A program made the translations under genes and the position numbers. A DNA stretch of 64,000 nt from JBPRGH01 sp051418055 (GTDB taxonomy: Bacteria > Bacteroidota > Bacteroidia > Cytophagales > Cyclobacteriaceae), in contig JBPRGH010000052.1 in the NCBI GenBank assembly GCA_051418055.1, positions 93,609 to 157,608 on the forward strand, read 5' to 3'. Within the stretch, counting starts at the first letter, position 1. Every line of letters begins with the position of its first letter. The notes beneath the pieces are model-generated. The model was not told where the DNA came from. It did not search any database and saw only the letters and a program-made list of their open reading frames with translations. Positions 26,330-36,223 of the stretch are shown here, in pieces.

Positions 26330-29300
26330 ATGATGAAAAAATATTATATGAACTTACGGTATATTCTGCCTGTGCTTGTTTTGAGCTTTTTGAGCCAAAT
26401 CACGCCTGTGGAGGCACAAACTTTCTCTTCCGTAGAGTACACTGAGAATAATGAAGATATAGCTAATCCGGAAAGAGGTTTTTATAGACACACCGAAACT
26501 GGTACGTCAAACTACTCTTTTTTGAACGAAACAACTTTACAAGGTTACCGTGCCGAAGGCTTCACATTAATTCTTCGATTGTTCTATCTCAATGGCTTTG
26601 TAGACAGTGATATCTCAGAAGAGTATTTGGATAATATGCAGCAGGATTTTAACGCTATGCGTGCTGCTGGTGTAAAGGCGGTTGTGAGATTTGCCTATAC
26701 AAAAAGGCAATACGCACCTTATGGAGATGCAACTCCCGCGCGGGTGGTTTCTCATATTAAGCAACTTGAATCGGTGCTTAAACGAAATAGCGATGTGATA
26801 GCAGTGGTGCAGGCGGGTTTTGTGGGTGCCTGGGGAGAATGGTATTATACGGATCATTTTTCGGAAAATTTAGGGGCACCAACAGCCGAGGATTGGGCTA
26901 ATCGCAGGGCTGTTGTATATGCCCTGCTTGATGCTTTGCCTGAAAACCGGGCGGTACAGTTACGCACGCCGGAAATTAAATTTAAAATAACGGAATCCAC
27001 GACACCAATAACGGAAGAACAGGCTTTTAGTGGTACTGCTGAATCGCGGCTGGGACATCATAATGATTGTTTTTTAGCATCCGCCACTGATGTAGGCACT
27101 TATACAAGTAATATGGAGGCTGAAAAGGCTTACCTTGAACAGGAAACAAAGTACTTGCCGATGGGAGGGGAAACATGTGGTGTTTCTATACCTTATTCGG
27201 AATGTCCGAATGCTCTGGAGCAGATGGAGAGATTTCATTATTCATATTTGAATAGTGGTTATCATCCGGATGTGTTAAGTAGTTGGGAAACTGATGGCTG
27301 TATGCCAGAAGTGCAAAAAAAGCTGGGTTATCGCTTTAGGCTCGTGGAAAGTACGCTTCAGGAGAGCAGCAAACCCGGTGGTGAAGTTCATTTTTCCATG
27401 AAGCTGCTGAATGAAGGTTGGGCTAATCCATATAATCCGCGACTGGTTGAGCTTATGCTAAGGGAGAAATCAAGCGGTAAAATATATAAATTACCAATCA
27501 ATGAAGACCCAAGGGTATGGCCGTTAGCAGATACTATAAAAATATCTGTGACATCCGGATTGCCTGTTGATATAGAAGAAGGCGCTTATGATATGTTCTT
27601 GAATTTACCCGATCCCGAGCCTACTCTTTATGCAGATCCAGCATATGCCATTCATCTTGCGAATGCAGGATTGTGGGATCCAGAAACAGGTTATAATTCC
27701 TTGCAGCACACTTTAATGGTCGATAAAAGTAGTGCAGTTAATAACTATTCCGGCAGTGATTTTTTTTTCTCCAGCCCGCAACTACAGTCATACACCAAGG
27801 TAGCAACTGATGGACAGGTTAGTGATTGGCAGCCTGTTCCTGCCGTTGCTGTGGAATCAGGGCAGGCTCCTGAAGTACTGAAGGTATTTAACGATAAAGA
27901 CAGTATTTATTTTTTAGTTACAGGAACATCACTTCATCAGAATTATCAATTATTTATTGATGCTGATCAAAGCAAAGTTACCGGATATAATGCCTGGCAA
28001 TGGGCAACTAATGGTGCGGATTATCTTGTAGAGAATGATATTATTTATGAATATAGTGGTGTTAACGGAGCATGGGGTTGGGTCTCGCTTGGTGGAATTT
28101 CACTAAAACAAGATGATTCCGTCATAGAAGTTGGTATACCCAGGAGTTTTTTTACCGGTATTGCATTAGGTGAAGAAATATCCTTCGGATTCGTCAATGA
28201 TCCTGCGGGTGAGGTGGCGAGTGGTTACCTGCCTCTTCAAAATCAATCATTTTTGTCCTATAGACTGCTGTTGAATAATCCTGCAAAACCTTTAGCAACT
28301 TCTTCAGGCAGTTCTGCTATTGTGTATTGGGGTCTGGATGACCAGCAGGTATATCGTACGATTCAACGTGCTGCACCGGGTGAGGAATTTACTACAATTG
28401 CAATACTTTCTCCAGAGGAATTTTACTACAAAGATGGAGGATTGACTGTGGGTGTTAATTACCGATATCGATATTTTGCAAGTACAGCTAATGGAAAATT
28501 TGTCTCTACTTACACACCTGTGGTGGAAGTTAATACAACAGAAAAACCAGAAAATTATGTTTTTTCCACTGATGGGAATGTGGAAGAATGGGAGGCTATA
28601 GCACCTGTTGCTACAGCAAGAAGTGGAGAGGTTACGTACACTATAAGATTTACAGTGAAAAACGATAGCATATATGCTCTTCTTGAGGGTACTAATCCGG
28701 AAAGTTATGAGGTTTATTTAGATACGGATAATGACGTAACAACAGGATTGAAAATCACCACCTGGCAGGATGCTGGTTATGATTATTTCGTGAGAAATGA
28801 TTCTCTTTACACGGATGAGGATTTATTTGTTCAGAAGGTGGAATCAGCAGTATCTACTGGTTTTTATGAGCTTGCATTTCCAACTAGCCTATTAGAAAAC
28901 CTTGGTCAGAATACAATAGTAAAAACAGGAGCTATATTTAATCTCGCTTTTGCTGAACAGGTATTTGTTCCACGGGAATCAAAATTACCTGCTGTATTTA
29001 TTAGGCCATTACCGGCCCAGGTGCCTGCAGATGTTAGTGTAATGAGGTCTCATTACTTTCCTGACACTCAGCTTATTGTTCAATGGGGACAATGTGATTG
29101 TTTAGGTTTTGTGGTTGAACGTTCTGTGGGTAACCAGGATAATTTTGAAACAGTTGCTGAGGTGAATTCATCTACATTATCTTATTATGATAATGATGTA
29201 GTAGGGGGAACAACTTATTACTATCGTGTTTACTCCTTTAATGAAAATGGGCGATCCGATTATTCGGAAGTGGTTTTTGGCTCACCAGAGGTAGTTCTAG

Positions 29301-29563
29301 GGATTGAGAACGAACTGTTCCGGGAGATCTACCTGTTTCCTAATCCTGCAAAAGATATTATTCAGCTAAATTTGGCTGGCCATTTACCTGAAAATTTAAA
29401 TATTGAATGGACTGATATTAACGGTAGGGGGTTATCATTATATCCTGTAGAAGATTCTGAGCAGGGATTACGATTTAATATATCGAATCTTCAACCCGGT
29501 CTGTACGTGCTAAAGATAAGCAATAATACTGGACACAGGTATATAAAGATGATTAAGCAATAA
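26330..29563 (+). CDS. Large T9SS-exported DUF4874/DUF4832 protein with two CBM-like modules
   Basis: 1077-residue secreted protein. A Sec signal (about 1-30, cut at VEA-Q) precedes a glycosidase-like barrel region: DUF4874 (about 40-220: NPERGFYRHTET, GFVGAWGEWYYTD) and DUF4832 (about 220-470: VQLRTPEIKFK, GHHNDCFLAS). Two copies of the module seen in the PKD lipoprotein follow at about 490-650 and 745-895, alternating with Fn3-like domains (about 655-740 and 905-985). The end (about 1000-1077) is a type-A T9SS sorting domain with YLFPNPAKD and a GLYVLKI strand. The WGEW glutamate is a candidate catalytic residue. Inferred role: endo-acting attack on the target glycan outside the cell; activity of this family is not established to my knowledge. 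Confidence 0.82.
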   Translation: MMKKYYMNLRYILPVLVLSFLSQITPVEAQTFSSVEYTENNEDIANPERGFYRHTETGTSNYSFLNETTLQGYRAEGFTLILRLFYLNGFVDSDISEEYLDNMQQDFNAMRAAGVKAVVRFAYTKRQYAPYGDATPARVVSHIKQLESVLKRNSDVIAVVQAGFVGAWGEWYYTDHFSENLGAPTAEDWANRRAVVYALLDALPENRAVQLRTPEIKFKITESTTPITEEQAFSGTAESRLGHHNDCFLASATDVGTYTSNMEAEKAYLEQETKYLPMGGETCGVSIPYSECPNALEQMERFHYSYLNSGYHPDVLSSWETDGCMPEVQKKLGYRFRLVESTLQESSKPGGEVHFSMKLLNEGWANPYNPRLVELMLREKSSGKIYKLPINEDPRVWPLADTIKISVTSGLPVDIEEGAYDMFLNLPDPEPTLYADPAYAIHLANAGLWDPETGYNSLQHTLMVDKSSAVNNYSGSDFFFSSPQLQSYTKVATDGQVSDWQPVPAVAVESGQAPEVLKVFNDKDSIYFLVTGTSLHQNYQLFIDADQSKVTGYNAWQWATNGADYLVENDIIYEYSGVNGAWGWVSLGGISLKQDDSVIEVGIPRSFFTGIALGEEISFGFVNDPAGEVASGYLPLQNQSFLSYRLLLNNPAKPLATSSGSSAIVYWGLDDQQVYRTIQRAAPGEEFTTIAILSPEEFYYKDGGLTVGVNYRYRYFASTANGKFVSTYTPVVEVNTTEKPENYVFSTDGNVEEWEAIAPVATARSGEVTYTIRFTVKNDSIYALLEGTNPESYEVYLDTDNDVTTGLKITTWQDAGYDYFVRNDSLYTDEDLFVQKVESAVSTGFYELAFPTSLLENLGQNTIVKTGAIFNLAFAEQVFVPRESKLPAVFIRPLPAQVPADVSVMRSHYFPDTQLIVQWGQCDCLGFVVERSVGNQDNFETVAEVNSSTLSYYDNDVVGGTTYYYRVYSFNENGRSDYSEVVFGSPEVVLGIENELFREIYLFPNPAKDIIQLNLAGHLPENLNIEWTDINGRGLSLYPVEDSEQGLRFNISNLQPGLYVLKISNNTGHRYIKMIKQ

Positions 29564-29583
29564 GATACCTGTTATATGGGTTT

Positions 29584-29622
29584 AAGAGGTTGTCCTAATA
29601 ATTTGAGACAACCTCTTTTTTT
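29584..29622. terminator. Strong terminator between the DUF4832 gene and the EamA gene
   Basis: AAGAGGTTGTC (29584-29594) and GACAACCTCTT (29607-29617) form an 11-bp perfect stem with a 12-base loop, then a run of T. It lies 20 bp after the plus-strand stop and abuts the stop codon of the convergent EamA gene, so it may act for the plus strand chiefly. Confidence 0.9.
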
Positions 29623-30484
29623 ATTCGCTTAAAATTACAATTGCCACCATTGCCAGTATCATTCCTATCGATAAAGTTATGCCTGGTATTACAGAATAAA
29701 GAACCAACGATAGGATTATAGTAATAATGGGAGAGAGGCCAGTAAGCGGTACCACAATGATGGCTTTTCCGTAACGGAGTGCATATACGAGTGTAAGTGC
29801 CCCGAGAGCATTAAGAGTATGTATTATTCCGGCAAGATAGGCTCCCTTAAATCCCCAGTTGATTGGTTCATTAAAATTTGTCATCCAAATTGCTACAGGA
29901 ATAAGCACCACACTTGCTGCCATCATATAAAAGAAAATGCTTTCGGCGCTCATTACTTCATTAGAGAACTTCATTATAAATGCCTGGAAACCCCATAAGA
30001 TGAATACAAAAATTGAAAGTAGCAACCATAGCTGACCATAGGAGGATTTCTCTGCTGTGGGTTGATAGGAAAGTAAAAAAATAGCAATTAATGCCATGCT
30101 TATACCGGCCCATTGCCGCTTGTTTGCTTTTTCCTTTAAAAATATTGTTGAGAGGAAAATTGTCACTACGGGAAACAATGAAATCAATGGAAAGACAACG
30201 TAAGCCGGCCCATCCCGAAGGGCCTGGAAAAGTATCAACTGACCTCCGGCACCAAATAAACCAACAAGAGAACCTAACAATATTGCCCTACCACTGGTAT
30301 CCAGATGCCATTTTTTTATATATAAAGCAGCAACGGCAAAAGGGATCATAGTAAGGGCCCAGGCAACGTAACCCAAAGTTGCTGGGAATCCTGCTTTTTC
30401 CGGTAGCTCAATCAACGCTCCCCAAATTCCCCATGCTACTGTGGTAATTAAGGCATACCATAGCCATATCTTAATCTTGATCAT
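29621..30484 (-). CDS. EamA-family drug/metabolite transporter
   Basis: 287-residue inner-membrane protein with ten hydrophobic segments and an internal EamA repeat: LFPVVTIFLSTIFLKEK in the first half and LSPIITIILSLVLYS in the second, the typical end-of-domain pattern of the DMT superfamily. Family members export amino acids, metabolites or drugs, and some import sugars or vitamins; no substrate can be assigned. It lies on the minus strand inside the glycan locus, between the DUF4832 gene and susC. With its 103-bp divergent gap to susC it may be an unrelated passenger or a conserved auxiliary exporter. Confidence 0.85.
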   Translation of the reverse strand: MIKIKIWLWYALITTVAWGIWGALIELPEKAGFPATLGYVAWALTMIPFAVAALYIKKWHLDTSGRAILLGSLVGLFGAGGQLILFQALRDGPAYVVFPLISLFPVVTIFLSTIFLKEKANKRQWAGISMALIAIFLLSYQPTAEKSSYGQLWLLLSIFVFILWGFQAFIMKFSNEVMSAESIFFYMMAASVVLIPVAIWMTNFNEPINWGFKGAYLAGIIHTLNALGALTLVYALRYGKAIIVVPLTGLSPIITIILSLVLYSVIPGITLSIGMILAMVAIVILSE

Positions 30485-30532
30485 GAAATTCTGTCCAGTT
30501 TTTAAATAAAATCAAAAATAAATCAAACTTTG

Positions 30533-30555
30533 CTTTCGTAATAATACGAAAGATA
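30533..30555. promoter_or_regulatory. Candidate AgaR operator upstream of susC
   Basis: CTTTCGTA (30533-30540), ATAA, TACGAAAG (30545-30552) is a perfect 20-bp inverted repeat in the gap between the EamA and susC genes. Its right side ACGAAAGATA (30546-30555) is repeated exactly upstream of agaS at 36199-36208, beside the DeoR-type regulator gene. A TATATTTA (30557-30564), one base from the TAnnTTTG -7 consensus, follows immediately, so binding would block or steer the susC promoter. Confidence 0.5.
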
Positions 30556-30587
30556 ATATATTTACTTAGACTTATTAATTCACCGAT

Positions 30588-33572
30588 ATGAATAGATATT
30601 TACTTTTTATTAAGGCCATTGCCTTATCATTTAGCTTTAGTTTACTTTCACTGCAAGGATTTGCCCAACATGCAGTTCAGGGGAGGGTAATTTCAGAATC
30701 TGATAATCAACCATTGCCAGGTGTAAATATACTTGTTAAAGGTACAACCATCGGAGCGGTTACGGATATTGACGGAAGATATTCTTTGCAGTTAAAAGAA
30801 AATGATGCAGTGCTGGTATTTTCTTTTATAGGATTTGAGACTGTGGAGGAGCCTGTTGGGAATAGAAGTGAAATTAATATTACTTTGAGCCTCTCACAGG
30901 AGCAGCTTCAGGAAGTAATAGTAGTTGGTTATTCCGCTAAAACGAAACAGGAGATCACCGGGTCCGTGGCTAATCTTTCTTCTGAAGAAATTCAGGATGT
31001 TACCTCCCCCGACGTGGCAAGCATGCTACAGGGAAAGATATCAGGGGTTCAGGTGACTCAGGCCACTGGTGCACCGGGAGCCCCAGCTCAAATACGTATT
31101 AGAGGTAATTCTTCCATCAATGCTGATCGTGGTCCTTTGGTGGTGGTTGATGGGATTATAGGGGGTAGCTATAATCCCAATGATGTGGAGAGTATTACGG
31201 TATTAAAGGATGCTGGTGCCATTGCACTTTATGGCTCCAGGGCAAATGCAGGAGTAATCGTGGTGACAACAAAGAAAGGAACTACGGATAAACCTGAAAT
31301 CACTGTGAGCAGTACAGTCGGAACAAGGGAAATTACCACCGGGAATTTTAATATGATGAATGCTCAGCAGCTTTATGATACGGAACGAATGATGTTCAAT
31401 AGCTCAGCTGTATTTAATAGTTTCAGGCCAGCTTCTGTACTTGAAACAGACACAGATTGGCTGGATCTTGCTTATCAAAATGGTCAGGTGCAGAACCATA
31501 ACATTTCTGCTAAAGGGAGTAACGGGAAAATTCGCTACTATTTGGCGGGTGATTATTATAATGAAGAGGGTACTTTATTAAGTACTAACTATGAGAGGTT
31601 CAATTTCAGATCAAACCTGGATTTTGAATTATCGGAAGCCGTAAGGCTGACTACAAATTTAAATGTTACAAGGGATAAAAATAACTCATACCACTGGAGA
31701 TGGCCTTACCAGCCATTCCTATATCTTCCATATGATACCCCTTTTGATGAAGAGGGTAATATTAGATATATAGATGCAAATACACCAGGTTTTTTAACCC
31801 GGGATAAGAATAATATATTCCACAGTGCTCTTTATAACGATTATGAAACAAGAGGATTCGTCATGAGCGGTGATGTGGTGCTGACTGCTGATATTACCTC
31901 CTGGTTGACCTTTGAATCTCGTAACCGGATATCCACTTCGAATTATAGAAGCGACACATATGAGGATGTACGTACCATCGAAGGGATGAGTAATTCAGGA
32001 GTGCTTTCTTTTAATATTTCACAGGGTATTAGTGCTATATCCACAAATCTTGCCCGATTTAATAAAGATCTTGGGAATCACCATTTACATGGTTTTATCG
32101 GTTTTGAGACATCGCAATGGACAAGTGAATCGGCTGGTGCAACTGGTTATGGTATTGTTTCAGGAATTAAGATTCCTGGCGGTATTGCTTCTCCTCAAGA
32201 CATTTCCGGCACAAAGATCCAAACGGCAGCTCAATCATATCTATCTGAAGTGGGGTATGATTTTGACAACAGATATTTTATAACAGGATCATTTAGGAGA
32301 GATGGCAGTTCGGTTTTTGGAGCAAATAACCGATGGGGTAATTTTGGGGCGATTTCTGCGTCATGGCTGATCAGCAATGAAGAATTCTTCAGCAATTTTG
32401 ACCAAACAATATCATTGTTGAAACTCCGTGGTAGTTATGGAGTGGTGGGGAATGATAATATTCCACCTTTTCAATACCTTGCATTATATAATTTTTCAAC
32501 ACAGTACCATGGAGCATCCGCAGGTTATCCGGAGACATTGCCGAATCCGAATCTCGGTTGGGAACAGACAAAAGCAAGCGACCTGGGACTGGATGCCAGC
32601 CTCTTTAACAGAATTGATATTTCGGCAGATGTATTTCATAAAGATACAGACCGATTACTTACTAAGGTTCAACTACCACCTTCACAGGGTATAGCAGAGG
32701 TTTGGAAAAATGCTGGTCGTGTGGTAAACTATGGTTATGAATTTGGCATTGGCGGGGATATAGTAAGGTCTGAAAGTGTTGTCTGGAGCATGAATTTCAA
32801 TATTGGCTCAGTACAAAATGAAGTGAAAGAATTGCCAGAGGGAACAGTTATTAATAAGGTTTATGATGGCGTTAAGCAGTCTGTTCGTGTAGGTGAGGAT
32901 ATTAATTCATGGTATCTGCCAAAATGGGTTGGGGTAAATCCTGATACCGGAAACCCACAATGGGAGAAAGCAGTCACTGATGCAGAGGGAAATGTTGTAG
33001 AATATACAATTACAGAAAATTATGCTGAAGCTTCTGCAACTAATAGCCTGCAAGTAGTAGGTTCTGCAACGCCTGATTTTTTTGGAGGTCTGAATACTTC
33101 AGTAAGTTTTAAAGGGTTTACTCTAAATGTGTCATCTGCATTTCAGTATGGCCACCTGGTTTATCATCGTACAAGGGAATTTATTGATGCAGATGGTGCC
33201 AATTTTAACTTTAACATGATGGAACTTCCGGAAGAATGGTCACGTTGGGAATCACCGGGTGATATAGCAACACATCCTAGACCAGTATTTGGTGGTAATA
33301 ACCAATCCAATAAACCATCTTCTAGATTTCTTGAAGATGGTAGTTTCTGGAGGATTAGAAATATCATGTTGAGTTACAATATTCCTTCTGATCTGTTGTC
33401 GAAGGTGAATATTGCAAGAGCAAACATTTTTGTTTCTGGTGATAATCTTTTTACGTTCACGAAATTTTCTGGTATGGATCCTGAAGTAGGATCTTTTGGA
33501 ATTGCTGGTTTATCGGATTTTAAGTATCCAATTAGCAAACAATATTTAGTGGGTTTAAAAATTAGCTTTTAA
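30588..33572 (+). CDS. susC: SusC/RagA-type TonB-dependent outer-membrane transporter
   Basis: 994-residue outer-membrane importer. After the signal peptide (about 1-26) comes the CarboxypepD-regulatory-like domain (about 28-105: GRVISESDNQPLPGVNILVKG). A TonB-box/plug start follows with VIVVGYSAKTKQ, the plug motif VRIRG-like QIRIRGNSSIN, and ALYGSRANAGVIVVTTKKG; the rest is a 22-stranded barrel ending in VGLKISF with a terminal Phe. It uses energy from TonB to bring bound oligosaccharide into the periplasm together with the SusD lid encoded 11 bp downstream. The adjacent GalNAc-related genes suggest an amino-sugar oligosaccharide. The symbol denotes family, not substrate. Confidence 0.95.
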   Translation: MNRYLLFIKAIALSFSFSLLSLQGFAQHAVQGRVISESDNQPLPGVNILVKGTTIGAVTDIDGRYSLQLKENDAVLVFSFIGFETVEEPVGNRSEINITLSLSQEQLQEVIVVGYSAKTKQEITGSVANLSSEEIQDVTSPDVASMLQGKISGVQVTQATGAPGAPAQIRIRGNSSINADRGPLVVVDGIIGGSYNPNDVESITVLKDAGAIALYGSRANAGVIVVTTKKGTTDKPEITVSSTVGTREITTGNFNMMNAQQLYDTERMMFNSSAVFNSFRPASVLETDTDWLDLAYQNGQVQNHNISAKGSNGKIRYYLAGDYYNEEGTLLSTNYERFNFRSNLDFELSEAVRLTTNLNVTRDKNNSYHWRWPYQPFLYLPYDTPFDEEGNIRYIDANTPGFLTRDKNNIFHSALYNDYETRGFVMSGDVVLTADITSWLTFESRNRISTSNYRSDTYEDVRTIEGMSNSGVLSFNISQGISAISTNLARFNKDLGNHHLHGFIGFETSQWTSESAGATGYGIVSGIKIPGGIASPQDISGTKIQTAAQSYLSEVGYDFDNRYFITGSFRRDGSSVFGANNRWGNFGAISASWLISNEEFFSNFDQTISLLKLRGSYGVVGNDNIPPFQYLALYNFSTQYHGASAGYPETLPNPNLGWEQTKASDLGLDASLFNRIDISADVFHKDTDRLLTKVQLPPSQGIAEVWKNAGRVVNYGYEFGIGGDIVRSESVVWSMNFNIGSVQNEVKELPEGTVINKVYDGVKQSVRVGEDINSWYLPKWVGVNPDTGNPQWEKAVTDAEGNVVEYTITENYAEASATNSLQVVGSATPDFFGGLNTSVSFKGFTLNVSSAFQYGHLVYHRTREFIDADGANFNFNMMELPEEWSRWESPGDIATHPRPVFGGNNQSNKPSSRFLEDGSFWRIRNIMLSYNIPSDLLSKVNIARANIFVSGDNLFTFTKFSGMDPEVGSFGIAGLSDFKYPISKQYLVGLKISF

Positions 33573-33583
33573 TCATAAATAAT

Positions 33584-35041
33584 ATGAAAAAAATAAATAT
33601 TTCAATAGTTATATTCTTAGCAATCTTCAGTACGGCTTGTGAATTAGAGATTGAACCGTTTGAAGGTGTAACAAAAGAGAACCTTGCGGATGTAGAAAAT
33701 GCGCTGGAATATGCTACCAATGGAGCCTATTCAATAATGAAAGATCAGCTGCCATATAAGGGGGTGAATGATTTCAGGAGTACTTATGCACGGAATTTAC
33801 ATCAAATGTTGGAATATTCCAGTGATAATGTTTCTTTGAGTGCCACTACTGTAGATCCTTTATTCTTTGCCGTGACTCGGGAGCATTTTCCTGCACAGGA
33901 AAATAGTACCTATTTATGGTATGCAGCTTATAAAATCATTAATACAGCAAATCAAAATATCGAATCCGTAGAAGAGGGTTTGGATGAAAAAAATGATCAT
34001 TTATTAGGTGAGAATTATTTCATGCGTGCTATGGCGCATTTTGATTTGCTGAGGCTTTTTGCGCGACCATTTTCTCATGGTGAGGATAATCTTGGCGTCA
34101 TTCTAAGATTGTCCAGCACTGGTACGGATGATCTGGCTAGATCTACTGTTGGTGAAAGCTATAGACAGGTTGTGGACGATCTAGAAAAAGCTGCCGAATT
34201 GATGTCTATGGACAGGGGAAGTGAATTCGCTTCCAAAGAGGCAGCCTGGGCTTTATTATCCAGAGTTTATTTATATATGGGTATGCATGATGAGGTGATT
34301 AAATATGCTACTGATGTCATTGAATCACCTAAATACCGGCTATCTACCAGAGAAGAATATCTAAATTCATTTTGGAATACACAATCTTCTAGTGAGTCAA
34401 TTTTTATAATAAGACATACTCTTCAGGACGACAGAGGAACAGGGAGCATTGGTTCTATGTATTTGACAGATCAAATTGGCTGGGGAGAAATATATGCTTC
34501 TGAGCCTTTAAGGCAGCAGTTAGGGCAATTTCCTGAAGATGTACGAAATGACCTGATTGTCCCGCAATATAAAGCTGACGGAGTAACCATTGAGACAAGA
34601 AATGGTTTTCCCAAATATTTTATAACAAAACATTCATATCAGGATGGAGTGGTAACCTTAAATTCACCGCATGTATTACGCTTATCAGAGATGTATCTTA
34701 ATCGGGCTGAGGCTTATGCAAAAGAGGGCCTTGATCAGCTGGCACTCGATGATATTAATGTATTAAGAAGACGAGCAGGCCTTGAAGGTAACGAACTGTA
34801 CGCGCTTTCAAATATGCTCGGTGCCACAGATGTGTTAGATGCTGTTTTAAAAGAACGCAGAATAGAGCTGGCATATGAAGGACATAGGTCGATTGATTTA
34901 TATCGAAACAAATTAAATATGGATAGGAATTTTCCTGGAGTTCAGCCTCAGGAGATTGTGAGCTGGCAGGATCCTCGCATAATTTATTACATCCCTCAGG
35001 ATGAGCTTATTACAAATGATTTAGCTGTTCAAAATGAATAA
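33584..35041 (+). CDS. susD: SusD/RagB-type glycan-binding outer-membrane lipoprotein
   Basis: 485-residue surface lipoprotein; the signal ends at IFSTAC with Cys19. The family features are the N-terminal EPFEGVTKENL region, the TPR-like helices with NTANQNIESV and NYFMRAMAHFDLLRLFARPF (20-residue stretch near 145), and a C-terminal RLSEMYLNRAEAYA ... ELAYEGHRSIDLYR block. It caps the SusC barrel and captures the glycan. It follows susC by 11 bp and is closed by a terminator at 35076-35105, so susC-susD form a two-gene operon separate from the catabolic genes. Confidence 0.95.
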   Translation: MKKINISIVIFLAIFSTACELEIEPFEGVTKENLADVENALEYATNGAYSIMKDQLPYKGVNDFRSTYARNLHQMLEYSSDNVSLSATTVDPLFFAVTREHFPAQENSTYLWYAAYKIINTANQNIESVEEGLDEKNDHLLGENYFMRAMAHFDLLRLFARPFSHGEDNLGVILRLSSTGTDDLARSTVGESYRQVVDDLEKAAELMSMDRGSEFASKEAAWALLSRVYLYMGMHDEVIKYATDVIESPKYRLSTREEYLNSFWNTQSSSESIFIIRHTLQDDRGTGSIGSMYLTDQIGWGEIYASEPLRQQLGQFPEDVRNDLIVPQYKADGVTIETRNGFPKYFITKHSYQDGVVTLNSPHVLRLSEMYLNRAEAYAKEGLDQLALDDINVLRRRAGLEGNELYALSNMLGATDVLDAVLKERRIELAYEGHRSIDLYRNKLNMDRNFPGVQPQEIVSWQDPRIIYYIPQDELITNDLAVQNE

Positions 35042-35075
35042 TTATGTTTAGATTATAATTGGGTTTTAATTGAGT

Positions 35076-35105
35076 AAAAAAAGCTTCTTTATGAAGCTTT
35101 TTTTA
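35076..35105 (+). terminator. Terminator after susD
   Basis: AAAAAAGCTTC and GAAGCTTTTTTT pair around TTTAT (35076-35104), 35 bp after the susD stop codon, with T-runs on both strands. It could serve as a bidirectional terminator for susD and the convergent agaR gene. The rest of the 245-bp gap contains no visible gene. Confidence 0.9.
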
Positions 35106-35286
35106 TTTATATTATTAAATTATTTAGTTGTTAAATGGCTTTATAGAATAAGATGTTAATAATGGGATAGGCTCAAATTATCCTTAGCAATCAGGAGTGA
35201 AATATTTAGCCCCAACACTTAGTAAATTTAAGATATATTAATGGCATCATTTTATTTGTGCCCTCTTCTAATTTTGCAATAAATTA

Positions 35287-36066
35287 TCACGCTATAATTA
35301 CTTCCACACCAGAATCCTGCAGGCGCTTTAAATCATCCTCAGGGATATTACTATCGGTTATAACTTTGTTGATCTTATCAATTGAGCAGATAAAGGCAAA
35401 ACTTCTCTTGCTAAACTTGCTGGAGTCAGCTAGTAATATTACCTCTTTAGAGATTTCAATCATAATTTCATTTAAGCGTGCTTCTTCGACATTAGGTGTA
35501 AAAATCCCACTTCTGGTATCGAAACCGTCAACTCCTAAAAAGGCTTTGTCTACATTAAAATTACGAAGGCCCTTTTCAGCCTGGGGCCCTACTAATGAGA
35601 GTGAATTTTTTCTTAGGAAGCCACCCGGCATGATCATATTTATATGAGGGATTGTCATAAGCTGATTGGCTATATTTAGAGCATTAGTAATAACAGTTAA
35701 ATCCTGCAGTTGAGTTAAATTCTTTACCATCTCTGCTGTAGTTGATCCGGAATCAATAATAATGGTATCCATCTCATTAACAAGTTTTGCTGCTTTTTCA
35801 CCAATCCGTGCTTTTTCCTGAAAGTTGATTCGATTTTTGTCAGCCAAACGTTGATCGATAGCTACACCATTCTCTGCTTTTAAAGCACCACCTCTTGCTC
35901 TTATTAACAAATTTTTTTGCTCAAGCTGATCAAGGTCATTTCTAATAGTGACTTCACTTACTTTAAACTTCTTGCTTAGATCTTTGACGAAAACCTCCCC
36001 TTGTTCTGATATTAGGGTAAGTGTCTCTTTTCTTCTTGTTACAGTAGACTCTCTATTTTTTGACAT
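35287..36066 (-). CDS. agaR: DeoR/GlpR-family regulator, AgaR-like
   Basis: 259 residues from the preferred ATG at 36066; the ATG at 36081 would add five residues. The N-terminal helix-turn-helix (about 8-60) has the DeoR signature VKDLSKKFKVSEVTIRNDL and RARGGA. The C-terminal domain (about 75-259) has the DeoRC sugar-phosphate sensor pattern, with DSGSTTAEM (ligand loop), ITNALNIA, FLGVDGF and LLADSSKF. Such regulators sense phosphorylated sugars, here probably tagatose-6-phosphate or galactosamine-6-phosphate. It is divergent from agaS across a 193-bp gap holding operator-like repeats, and lies between the susCD and catabolic operons, so it probably represses both. The symbol is by context. 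Confidence 0.85.
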   Translation of the reverse strand: MSKNRESTVTRRKETLTLISEQGEVFVKDLSKKFKVSEVTIRNDLDQLEQKNLLIRARGGALKAENGVAIDQRLADKNRINFQEKARIGEKAAKLVNEMDTIIIDSGSTTAEMVKNLTQLQDLTVITNALNIANQLMTIPHINMIMPGGFLRKNSLSLVGPQAEKGLRNFNVDKAFLGVDGFDTRSGIFTPNVEEARLNEIMIEISKEVILLADSSKFSKRSFAFICSIDKINKVITDSNIPEDDLKRLQDSGVEVIIA

Positions 36067-36192
36067 TTTAAAATGCAACACGGTGAGAAGCTAAAGTAAT
36101 AAATTCTGGAATATATTATATCTATTTTGACAAATTAATTTATTTAAAAAGTTAAAAGAAAAGTATATAAAGGTTAATGAATAAAAAATAAT

Positions 36193-36208
36193 AACGAAAC
36201 GAAAGATA
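36193..36208. promoter_or_regulatory. Candidate AgaR operator between agaR and agaS
   Basis: AACGAAACGAAAGATA contains two CGAAA half-sites in tandem (36195-36199 and 36200-36204); ACGAAAGATA at 36199-36208 is identical to the susC upstream site (30546-30555). The site is 16 bp upstream of the -7 element for agaS. DeoR-type regulators often use repeated TTTCG-type half-sites, which these are on the opposite strand. Confidence 0.5.
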
Positions 36209-36223
36209 TTAGGTTATTTTATA

